Shown here: positions 1 to 5,124 of the stretch, in pieces
How positions within the stretch are numbered: position 1 is the stretch's first letter
Layout of the letters: each line of letters begins with the position of its first letter
Assembly (NCBI GenBank): GCA_021156385.1
Contig: JAJNDL010000430.1
Coordinates: 1 to 5,124 of the forward strand
Direction: 5' to 3'
Source: Moraxellaceae bacterium
GTDB lineage: Bacteria > Pseudomonadota > Gammaproteobacteria > Pseudomonadales > Moraxellaceae
DNA length: 5,124 bases
The notes under the pieces: generated by a model
What the model saw: only the letters and a program-made list of their open reading frames with translations
Told to the model about the DNA's origin: nothing
Database searches by the model: none
Position numbers and translations under genes: made by a program

Positions 1-48
1 CTTTCTTTTGTCTCGCCAAAAGAAAGTAAGCAAAGAAAATGCGATGAC
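1..48 (+). repeat. 48-bp repeat arm, left copy (inverted with 461-508)
   Basis: All 48 bases match the reverse complement of 461-508 without a mismatch. The first 26 bases form a perfect hairpin by themselves: CTTTCTTTTG, loop TCTCGC, CAAAAGAAAG. An A-rich tail (TAAGCAAAGAAAATGCGATGAC) follows. The A/T-rich composition contrasts with the GC-rich surroundings. Repeats of this type (CTTTCTTTTG...CAAAAGAAAGTAAGCAAAG) are, from memory, scattered between genes in beta- and gammaproteobacteria. The element may extend left of the window. Confidence 0.9.
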
Positions 49-255
49 GCCGTTGGCTCAGGCCGAAGCAGGGACACCGACACGGGCTTCGGTTCTGTAC
101 GCTGCAGTGGCTCGCCTTCGGCATTGCTTCTGGCAGGCGTGGCGTGGCGATGCAGGGCAGGGGTTCAAGTTATGCCCACGCGCGCAAGCCGAGGTAAATG
201 CGCCAGCGCAGTGAAGCGCGGTAAACCATGAATGAAGTTGAAGGCGCTTTCCGAA

Positions 256-282
256 GGGTGGGCATTCCTTGAATACCCACCC
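256..282. repeat. REP-like imperfect palindrome
   Basis: GGGTGGG (256-262), a C/A mismatch, ATTC (264-267), loop CTT, GAAT (271-274), then CCCACCC (276-282): an 11-bp stem with one mismatch. GGGTGGGC...CCCACCC palindromes are common extragenic repeats in proteobacteria. It lies between the two 48-bp arms and has no T-tract, so it is more likely a REP-type element than a terminator. Confidence 0.6.
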
Positions 283-309
283 TACCAGCGGTGCCCACCG
301 ACATCGCAA

Positions 310-343
310 AATGAAAAGCCCGCCAACAGACGGGCTTTTCATT
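310..343. terminator. Bidirectional Rho-independent terminator
   Basis: A perfect 13-bp stem, AATGAAAAGCCCG (310-322) and CGGGCTTTTCATT (331-343), encloses an 8-base loop (CCAACAGA). The GC core is flanked by A-tract on one side and T-tract on the other, so it can act on either strand. For the minus strand, transcripts coming from the pel genes would meet it about 720 bp after the pelG stop. It is the best terminator in the window and the likely 3' end of the pel transcript if nothing stops it earlier. Confidence 0.8.
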
Positions 344-460
344 GCACACGGCAGATCCCCCGAGGCGTTTACGCGAGGCCGCTCCTCTCCGACGCACCAC
401 TGAAGCAGCCCATCCCGCAAGCCAACGCCGTCCGTAATCCCCACCAGCCTCTCAAGCGGA

Positions 461-508
461 GTCATCGCATTTTCTTTGCTTACTTTCTTTTGGCGAGACA
501 AAAGAAAG
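461..508 (-). repeat. 48-bp repeat arm, right copy (inverted with 1-48)
   Basis: Perfect reverse-complement partner of 1-48, with its own 10-bp stem, 6-base loop hairpin at 483-508. The two arms face each other across 412 bp. Past position 461 the similarity falls off to scattered matches, so the arms end rather sharply. Confidence 0.9.
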
Positions 509-568
509 TGAGGCCCCGCGGGCGAGGCGCACCGCCTGTGCGAGCAAGCAAATCCATTACCGCAGTAG

Positions 569-709
569 CCCACCTACGCGAGCGCCGTAGCGCCCACCAC
601 AGGCCGCTGCAACAACCCACCTGCGTCAGCGCCGCAGCACCCACCACAGGCCATCGCCATAACCCGCCTGCACCAACACCACAGCCAAGCCATGACCAGC
701 CTCAGCAAG
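569..709. repeat. Three-copy 47-bp imperfect tandem repeat
   Basis: The units begin at CCCACCT (569), CCCACCT (616) and CCCGCCT (663), exactly 47 bp apart. The first two are close (both contain AGCGCCG and CCCACCACAGGCC); the third is more diverged. Within units 1 and 2 a 5-bp stem with a 7-base loop is kept: CTACG/CGTAG at 574-590 and CTGCG/CGCAG at 621-637, with an A-T pair replaced by G-C. The third unit keeps only three pairs. No coding frame explains the periodicity, as 47 is not a multiple of 3. Confidence 0.7.
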
Positions 710-734
710 CGAGCTTGCCGCCTGCAAAGAGGCC

Positions 735-900
735 TCAACGGCCCCCGCTATGGAAATGGTAGCCAGAATCCCTGGCACGCAACCGCTGCTCGCCTTCCAG
801 CAGCGCAACGACGCCGGCCTCGAGCTGCGGCACGACGCAGGCCGTCGGCTCCGGCGAAATGGAAGCCCTGGCCCCTGATCTCGACGCTGTACGTGTTCAT
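735..900 (-). pseudogene. Possible small hypothetical ORF with a one-base frameshift
   Basis: An ATG at 900-898 with AGGGA 5 nt upstream begins MNTYSVEIRGQGFHF, a strand-like opening. Near 841-856, in GCCGGAGCCGACGGCC, the plausible coding switches to the next frame, which reads PTACVVPQLEAGVVALLEGE and ends at a TGA (737-735). Removing one base there gives a continuous 54-codon protein. The unshifted frame instead runs through an Arg/Ala-rich tail to a TAG at 748. I do not recognise a family with confidence; the opening loosely resembles small betaproteobacterial hypothetical proteins starting with a Y-x-V-x-I-x-G strand. It follows pelG on the same strand. It may be a decayed gene, a gene fragment, or chance. 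Confidence 0.3.
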
Positions 901-1065
901 GGACATCCCTGCCTGGTGCCGGCGGCGTGATCCGGGATTTTCCGGAAGTCCGGCGCCGGTGTCGAGCCGGCGCGCGGCCCCAGCCAGTGCCCGCACCCGG
1001 AAAGCCTGTCCCCCTGTTTGCGACCGCGGCGCGGATGAAATGCTTTCCATGGGGCCTGTCTCCTG

Positions 1066-2436
1066 TCACTGCAGCATGAAGGTCTCGTACTCCAGCACCT
1101 CGAGCTTGCGGTCGAGCAGCCGGAAGCCGGCCATGACCACGACCAATAGCGCGAGGGCGAAGCCATAGCCATACGCCGTCGGCCCGAGGGCGAAGGTGAT
1201 GGCGGTGAGCACGCCGTTGAGCACGACCAGCGCGCCGGTGAGGGCCAGCACGACACGGCGGCGGTCGAGGTAGAAGAACACGTTGAGGATGCCGAGGAAG
1301 ACCACCTGCAGCCCGGCCGCCACCACGTTCACCAGGAGCAGCGGCTGGTAGAGCGGCGAGATGCCGAGCACGGCCAGCAGCGTGTCGCTGAACATGACCA
1401 CGAGCAGCGCCGAGATCGTCTGCACCTTCATGATCTGGTAGAGCGCCTGCCGCACGGTGTGGACCATCTCGTTGCGCATGTCCTCGATGTGCGCCAGCGA
1501 GGCGCCGCGGCGCACCGCGTCGAAGAAGCGGTCGTAGTACTCGACGAAGTCGGTCTCCATCTTCACCAGGAAGACGGCCATGCCGGGGATGATGGAGAGG
1601 TAGGCCAGGAAGACCGGCATGTCGTAGATCACCGAGGCGCGCAGCGGCCCGATCACGCTCTGGCTGGTGGCCGGCCAGAACCAGAACATCAGCTTGTCCA
1701 TCCAGATGCCGAGGTTGTAGAGCAGGCCCACGGCGACGAGCGAGGGATACAGCAGCTTCGGGCGCAGGAAATCGAAGCGCATGTTCTCCCGCGAGGGATA
1801 GTGCCGCGCCACCAGGATCACCATGCCGAGCAGCAGCACGCCCTGGCCCAGCACGAAGCCGGCGAGCAGGCCCTCGAGGCCGTAGTCCATGAGCGCATAG
1901 GCGAGCAGCATGGTGGCGCCGTAGCCGGCGGCGAAGAAGACGAGGATGGCCTTGTAGGCCTTCATGCCGGAGAGAAAGATCGTCGCGATCCAGATGTTGC
2001 AGAGGATGATGAAGCCTTCGACGAGCAGCAGGCGGTAGGCGCCGCTCTCGTCGGTGAAGAAAAGCGTGGCGGCGCCGGCGGAGAGGGCCGCCGCCACGAA
2101 AGTGACGCAGAGCATGAGGCCGTTGAAGTTGGGCAGCACGGCCTCCGGCTTTTTCTCGTAGAGGCGGTCGGCGGTGAAGCGCGTGAAGGCGAGCTGCACC
2201 GGCCCGGTGATCACGAGGCTGGTGGCGAGCAGGTACAGCACGGTGACCTGGAACTGCGTCACCATCTTCGTGTCGGCGAGCACCGGCACCGCCATCACGC
2301 CGATGAGCAGGATGCCGAGGATGGACAGCACCCACGGCCCCGAGCTGATCACGCCGGCATAGGCATAGGCCTGCAGCGTGCCGAGCAGCGAATCGTGGCG
2401 CAGCAGCTTGCGCAGTTCGAAACCGATGCCCGCCAT
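1066..2436 (-). CDS. pelG: PelG, MOP-superfamily inner-membrane Pel transporter
   Basis: PelG is the polytopic membrane protein of the PelDEFG complex, related to Wzx-type flippases of the MOP superfamily and thought to carry the nascent Pel polymer across the inner membrane. The 456-aa length equals the family's usual length. The N-terminus is characteristic: GIGFELRKLL (residues 3-12), then AYAGVISSGPWVLSI (26-40) opening the first helix. About 12 hydrophobic helices can be counted, including LYLLATSLVITGPVQLAFTR (62-81), LVEGFIILCNIWIATIFLSG (135-154), PVFLAYLSIIPGMAVFL (276-292) and LLLVNVVAAGLQVVFLGIL (378-396). A charged cytoplasmic segment (DFVEYYDRFFDAVRRG, about 295-310) separates the two halves. 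The ATG overlaps the pelF stop by one base, and GAGGG lies 6 nt upstream, so PelG can be made independently of the broken pelF. No lesion is visible in this gene. It ends the pel gene cluster. Confidence 0.95.
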   Translation of the reverse strand: MAGIGFELRKLLRHDSLLGTLQAYAYAGVISSGPWVLSILGILLIGVMAVPVLADTKMVTQFQVTVLYLLATSLVITGPVQLAFTRFTADRLYEKKPEAVLPNFNGLMLCVTFVAAALSAGAATLFFTDESGAYRLLLVEGFIILCNIWIATIFLSGMKAYKAILVFFAAGYGATMLLAYALMDYGLEGLLAGFVLGQGVLLLGMVILVARHYPSRENMRFDFLRPKLLYPSLVAVGLLYNLGIWMDKLMFWFWPATSQSVIGPLRASVIYDMPVFLAYLSIIPGMAVFLVKMETDFVEYYDRFFDAVRRGASLAHIEDMRNEMVHTVRQALYQIMKVQTISALLVVMFSDTLLAVLGISPLYQPLLLVNVVAAGLQVVFLGILNVFFYLDRRRVVLALTGALVVLNGVLTAITFALGPTAYGYGFALALLVVVMAGFRLLDRKLEVLEYETFMLQ

Positions 2437-2801
2437 CAGCCGCCCTCGCCCGCGCCGGCCGTGCTGGCCGCGAGGCCGAGGTGGAAGGGACAAGCGCCCG
2501 CCGGTTTTGCTTTCTCGCCGGTGTGGCGGAAGGCGTCCTCGTAGACTTGGCGGTACTGCGCGAACATCCGCTCCTGGGTGTAGTAGCGGCTGACGCGCGC
2601 GATGCCCGCGGCCTGCGCGCGCTGCCAGTACGCGTCGTCCTGCAGCAGGCGCAGCACCGCTTCGGCGAGCGCGCCGGGATTGGCGATGCCGACCACCTCG
2701 CCGGCCGCGCCCAGCGCGCGGTCCTCGCCGTCGAGCCCCTCGACGAGCTGGCGGCAGGAACCGACGTCGGTGGCGACGCAGGGCACGCCGGCGGCATAGC
2801 C

Positions 2802-2810
2802 CTCTCCCGT
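2802..2810 (-). other. Apparent internal deletion junction in pelF
   Basis: On the minus strand the codons run GGT CTT ACG GGA GAG GGC TAT GCC, joining the helix-end EDLGLT directly to GEGYAAG. In PelF and other GT4 enzymes these two elements are separated by roughly 35-40 residues: a strand with a F-x-G-F-type turn, a helix, and the S-x-S-x-x-E segment that starts the EX7E motif. The downstream frame is kept, so about 105-120 bp appear to be missing. The exact size is inferred from knowledge of the family, not measured. Confidence 0.75.
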
Positions 2811-2915
2811 AAGACCGAGGTCCTCGACCAATGCTGCGCATTCCTGCGCGTAGAGCGGGTCTTCGTCCGCCGGCCCCGCCACCCACGCCTGCACGCCCGG
2901 CAGCCGGTTGTGCAC

Positions 2916-2947
2916 GATGCGCATGGCGCGGGATGCGCATGGCGCGG
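2916..2947. repeat. Exact 16-bp tandem duplication inside pelF
   Basis: GATGCGCATGGCGCGG occurs at 2916-2931 and again, directly abutting, at 2932-2947. The flanking bases do not extend the match, so the unit is exactly 16 bp. As 16 is not a multiple of 3, it changes the pelF frame: the minus strand reads IRAMRI followed by PRHAH instead of IRAMRI followed by VHNR. Deleting either copy restores the family-typical KTFIRAMRIVHN. It looks like a replication-slippage product. Confidence 0.97.
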
Positions 2948-3929
2948 ATGAAGGTCTTGATGTCCTTGATCGGCACCACGCGCCCGATCAGGCAGACGGT
3001 GAGCGGACGCTCGGCGGGGCGCCGCGCGCGCACCTGCTCGAGCTGCGGCAGGTTGATGCCGTTGGGGATGCAGCGCGTGCGCGAAGGCGGCGCGCCGTCG
3101 GCGACCTGGCGCTGCCGGTTGGCCTCGTAGAGCGCGATGATGCGGTGCGCCTGCTGGTAGCACTCGCGACCCAGCGCCTCGAAGAAGCGCACCCAGAGCT
3201 GGCGCAGGTAGGCGACCTCGCCGGCGTCTTTTTCCAGCACGCCGCGGTTGTCGCGGATCCACTCGGCCTGGAAGAGGTCGATCTTGCGCTCCTTGGTGTA
3301 GATGCCGTGCTCGGAGAGCAGCAGCGGCTGGCCACGCCGTTGCGCAAGCAGCGCACCGAGATAGCCCGCGTAGCCGGTGGAGAGCGCATGGAAGGCGCGC
3401 ACGGGAATGAAGTCCTCGGCGATGCGCATGAGCTGCCAGAGCGGCAGGTGCATGATGCGCACCGTCCAGAAGTAGTCGACGAAGGACGGGTCGGTGCAGC
3501 GCTCGCGGTACTGCGCGGTGATGTAGTCCCAGGCGCGGCGGCTGTAGAGGAAGTCCTTCAGGCCGAAGCGGCCGCTGCGGTAGGCCTCGAGCAGCGCCGG
3601 CATCGGATTCTCGCCGCCCGCGCCGCGGAAGAAGTCGTGCAGCTTCTCCACCTCGCGCATGGCGCCGGCGTCGCCGCGGCAGGGCAGCACGGGTGGCGGC
3701 GGCTGGTCGCCGTGCAGGTAGTGCACCTCGAGGTGCACGACGTTGTCGGGCAGCGCATAGCGCATGCCGTCGTAGTCCTGCGGGCGGCTGCCGAGGAAGC
3801 AGAGCGCGAAGCCGTACTCGGGAAAGCCGCGGATGACCTGGTTGACCCAGCTCGACACGCCGCCGCTGACATAGGGGAAAGTGCCCTCCAGCAGCAACCC
3901 GACATCGGCCGTGCGGCCTTGGCGCACGA

Positions 3930-4727
3930 TCATGCCGCCACCCAGAAGTCGGCGAGCAGGGCCATCTGCTGCGTGCGTGCGGCGACGGGCAACTGCGCGA
4001 GGTGCGCGCGCACCGCGGCGTAGTCGCCGCGCAGGAAGGCGAGCTCGGCAAGATACGGATGCACGCGCGCCTCCGGCAGGCCCATGAGCACGGCACGGGA
4101 GAACGCCTCGCCCGCCGCCTCGGCCTGGCCGGCGTGCAGGTGCAGGCGCGCCGAGAGCAGCCAGAGGCCGGCGTCGTCGACGCGGCAGTGCAGCGCCATG
4201 TCGGCATGGCGGCGGCCCTCGGCCAGCGCCTGGCGGCGCAGCTCGCCTTGCACCAGGCCCTGGTAGACGAGCTCGAGCTGCAGCTCGGCGAGCTGGCGCG
4301 CCGCGGCATGGGTCTGCTCGCGGCTGGTCGCCTGCTGCAGCGCCGCCCGCGCACCCTGCAGCCCGCCGGCGATGACTTTTTCCTTGCCGTCGAGAATGCC
4401 GTAGGCGAGCAGGCGCAGGTCGTCGCTGCTTTCGCCGAGCGCCTGGCGCAGCAGGCCGGAGACATGGCGCGGCGCCACGTGCTGCACGGCCATGAGCGCG
4501 TTCATGCGCAGCTCCAGCGGCGCGCGCGGGCTGGCGAGGCGCGCGTCGAGACGCGCGGCGCGCTGCGTGCCGCCCGGCTGCCGGCGCGGCTCGAAGCGCG
4601 GCGGCGACACGGCGGCATAGCGCGCCGGCGGCGCCGGCTTCTGCCAGCGCTGCAGCAGGCGCGCGAGGGCGACCTGCAGGCGCGATTTCCCGGCCGGGGG
4701 GGACAGCGGCAGATCAAGTCCAGACAT
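3930..4727 (-). CDS. pelE: PelE-like synthase-complex scaffold protein, lacking N-terminal membrane helices
   Basis: PelE is a structural partner in the PelDEFG inner-membrane complex, usually about 330 aa with two N-terminal membrane helices and a cytoplasmic TPR-rich body. This 265-aa product keeps the body. Residues about 60-116 hold the family-like stretch with SDDLRLLAYGILDGKEK. Residues about 136-180 are a long helical segment, and residues about 187-219 (GLWLLSARLHLHAGQAEAA, then AFSRAVLMGLP) fit a TPR unit, with a further helical pair to the end. No hydrophobic segment precedes residue 60; instead there is a basic amphipathic helix (KSRLQVALARLLQRWQK, residues 14-30) and a Pro/Arg-rich linker. 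The ATG at 4727 is chosen because GAGGTG sits 5 nt upstream and because the frame further upstream is antisense-like sequence over pelD. It overlaps pelD by 14 bp and pelF by 4 bp (ATGA). The missing membrane part may be a deletion or a lineage trait; I cannot tell which. Confidence 0.85.
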   Translation of the reverse strand: MSGLDLPLSPPAGKSRLQVALARLLQRWQKPAPPARYAAVSPPRFEPRRQPGGTQRAARLDARLASPRAPLELRMNALMAVQHVAPRHVSGLLRQALGESSDDLRLLAYGILDGKEKVIAGGLQGARAALQQATSREQTHAAARQLAELQLELVYQGLVQGELRRQALAEGRRHADMALHCRVDDAGLWLLSARLHLHAGQAEAAGEAFSRAVLMGLPEARVHPYLAELAFLRGDYAAVRAHLAQLPVAARTQQMALLADFWVAA

Positions 4728-5124
4728 GGCCACACCTCGCGAGCAGTTTGCGCAGCAGGATTTGCGGATCCGCATCCAGCGTGGTGGCGTGGAGCGCGAT
4801 GCCGTGGCGGCCGTCGAGGGCGACTCCCAGCGCCTGCTCGAGGCGCTGCGCGTAGCCGGCCTGCGCCGCCCCGCCCTGCAGCACCAGCAGCGTGAGCACG
4901 ACGACGTGGCCGCCCTGCGTGAACTCCCACACCACATCGAGTTCGCGCGCCTGGCGGCGCAGCAGGCGCAGCTGTTCCTCCTGCGCCGGCCCCGGTTCGA
5001 CGGCGACGGCGACGAGGCTGGAGACCAGCCCGGCCTCCTGCTGGATGCGCTGCAGGCGCAGCAGCTCGCCCGCGAAGCCCGTATCGCCGCCCGGCAGCTG
5101 CGCCGCGAGGCGCTGCGCGGCCGC
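4714..5124 (-). CDS. pelD: PelD, C-terminal part (c-di-GMP receptor of the Pel synthase), cut by the window edge
   Basis: PelD is the inner-membrane c-di-GMP receptor that switches on Pel polymerisation; the full protein has N-terminal membrane helices, a GAF domain and a degenerate GGDEF domain. Only the last 136 codons are here, with the frame open to the right edge and a TGA at 4716-4714. The visible part fits the end of a GGDEF fold: a helix FAGELLRLQRIQQEAG, a strand SSLVAVAVEP, a helix ending RRQARELD, then VVWEFTQGGHVVVLTLLV. RELD fits the RxxD inhibitory-site motif through which PelD binds c-di-GMP, and five residues later the GGDEF signature position reads TQGGH, so no diguanylate cyclase activity is expected. 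The stop lies inside the start of pelE (14-bp overlap), indicating translational coupling. The assignment rests on the fold pattern plus the adjoining pelEFG; the GAF and membrane parts cannot be seen. Confidence 0.88.
   Translation of the reverse strand, partial: AAAQRLAAQLPGGDTGFAGELLRLQRIQQEAGLVSSLVAVAVEPGPAQEEQLRLLRRQARELDVVWEFTQGGHVVVLTLLVLQGGAAQAGYAQRLEQALGVALDGRHGIALHATTLDADPQILLRKLLARCGHVWT
4733..4738 (-). promoter_or_regulatory. Ribosome binding site of pelE
   Basis: GAGGTG on the minus strand lies 5 nt before the ATG at 4727, inside the 3' end of pelD. It matters because it supports the short PelE start, and hence the absence of N-terminal membrane helices, rather than a start further upstream. 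Confidence 0.6.

Larger units (their letters stand above)
1..734. other. Gene-free, repeat-rich tail downstream of the pel cluster
   Basis: No frame here gives a protein I would defend. The open frames overlap repeats, use codons unlike the pel genes and read as Arg/Ala/Pro-rich shadows. What it holds is structural: two inverted 48-bp arms, a REP-like palindrome, a terminator hairpin, a three-copy 47-bp tandem and a smaller inverted pair CCGAAGC (63-69) / GCTTCGG (86-92). The left part is visibly less GC-rich than the pel genes. Confidence 0.6.
2436..3933 (-). pseudogene. pelF: PelF, GT4-family Pel glycosyltransferase, broken by a frameshift and an internal deletion
   Basis: PelF is the soluble glycosyltransferase (GT-B fold, family GT4) that polymerises Pel from a UDP-sugar on the cytoplasmic side. 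Residues 1-334 are in frame and typical: DVGLLLEGTFPYVSGGVSSW (10-29), DPSFVDYFWTVRIMH (148-162), LSEHGIYTKERKID (206-219), IPNGIN (289-294) and GRVVPIKDIKTFIRAMR (317-333) with the donor-site Arg318 and Lys323. An exact 16-bp tandem duplication then shifts the frame. With one copy removed, reading continues IVHNRLPGVQAWVAGPADED to the TGA at 2438-2436, giving 493 aa. Even then, about 35-40 residues are absent between EDLGLT (365-370) and GEGYAAGVPCVATDVGSC (371-388), including the first Glu of the EX7E motif. The last about 28 residues look like a low-complexity extension. The start ATG overlaps the pelE stop (ATGA); the stop overlaps pelG by 1 bp. Identity is secure; activity is very unlikely if the sequence is correct. 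Confidence 0.92.

Noticed and set aside
58..573. 171-codon minus-strand ORF and other ORFs across the 48-bp arms
   Set aside because: They run through inverted repeats, a palindrome and a terminator, and have no ribosome site or domain.
569..709. CRISPR array
   Set aside because: Units abut at 47 bp with no distinct spacers, only three diverged copies, and no cas genes nearby.
950..976. GC-rich palindrome CCGGCGCCGG with a neighbouring GCCGG/CCGGC stem as a pelG terminator
   Set aside because: No T-tract follows on either strand; such short GC palindromes are common by chance at this composition.
748..1050. 100-codon minus-strand ORF starting 15 bp after the pelG stop
   Set aside because: AGGAGA lies 8 nt before its ATG, which is suggestive, but the translation is Arg/Ala/Gly-rich with no motif; its only coding-like part is shared with the 735-900 candidate, which I kept at low confidence.
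1459..2544. 361-codon plus-strand open frame opposite pelG
   Set aside because: His/Glu/Gly/Ala-rich antisense translation of pelG; PelG on the other strand has clear family motifs and membrane helices.
2908..4023. 371-codon plus-strand open frame opposite pelF
   Set aside because: Antisense shadow of pelF with no recognisable motif; it starts in the 16-bp duplication region by chance.
626..4465. 1279-codon minus-strand open frame
   Set aside because: It is an Arg/Ala/Pro/His-rich shadow over pelE, pelF and pelG in another frame; long empty frames are expected at this GC content and no domain is visible.
4002..4895. 297-codon plus-strand open frame opposite pelE and pelD
   Set aside because: Antisense shadow rich in Arg, Ala and Gln; overlapped by well-supported minus-strand genes.

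Overview
The window is high-GC, mostly minus-strand, and carries the 3' half of a pel exopolysaccharide locus in the canonical order pelD-pelE-pelF-pelG, followed by a repeat-rich tail. Pel is a cationic, partly de-acetylated galactosamine-rich biofilm polysaccharide. PelD, E, F and G form the inner-membrane synthase and transport complex, which is activated by c-di-GMP through PelD. High GC, strong GC-ending codon use and the wording of the Pel proteins suggest a betaproteobacterium (Rhodocyclales-like), but rank is uncertain. pelABC would lie beyond the right edge.

Layout, right to left in transcription order. The C-terminal 136 codons of pelD (degenerate GGDEF domain with an RELD inhibitory-site-like motif) run in from the right edge and overlap pelE by 14 bp. 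pelE (265 aa) has the usual HEAT/TPR-like body but no N-terminal membrane helices. pelE and pelF overlap by 4 bp (ATGA), and pelF and pelG by 1 bp (TGATG). pelG (456 aa, about 12 membrane helices) looks intact.

The main result is that pelF, the GT4 glycosyltransferase, is broken twice within about 140 bp. An exact 16-bp tandem duplication (2916-2947) shifts the frame after residue 334. Further on, the restored frame lacks about 35-40 residues that every GT4/PelF needs, including the first glutamate of the EX7E catalytic motif (junction near 2802-2810). Because the shifted frame happens to be pelG's frame and has no stop, the locus reads as a single 955-codon PelF'-junk-PelG open frame that an automatic caller could mistake for a fusion protein. 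With the membrane-less PelE, this suggests a decaying or non-functional pel locus, or an assembly fault concentrated here.

Downstream of pelG (1-1065) no convincing intact gene is seen. There is a possible small frameshifted ORF (735-900), a three-copy 47-bp tandem repeat whose hairpin shows a compensatory change (569-709), a perfect 48-bp inverted repeat (1-48 and 461-508), each arm with its own 10-bp hairpin, a REP-like palindrome (256-282) and a strong bidirectional terminator hairpin (310-343). The Pel operon transcript would run into this tail and probably end there.
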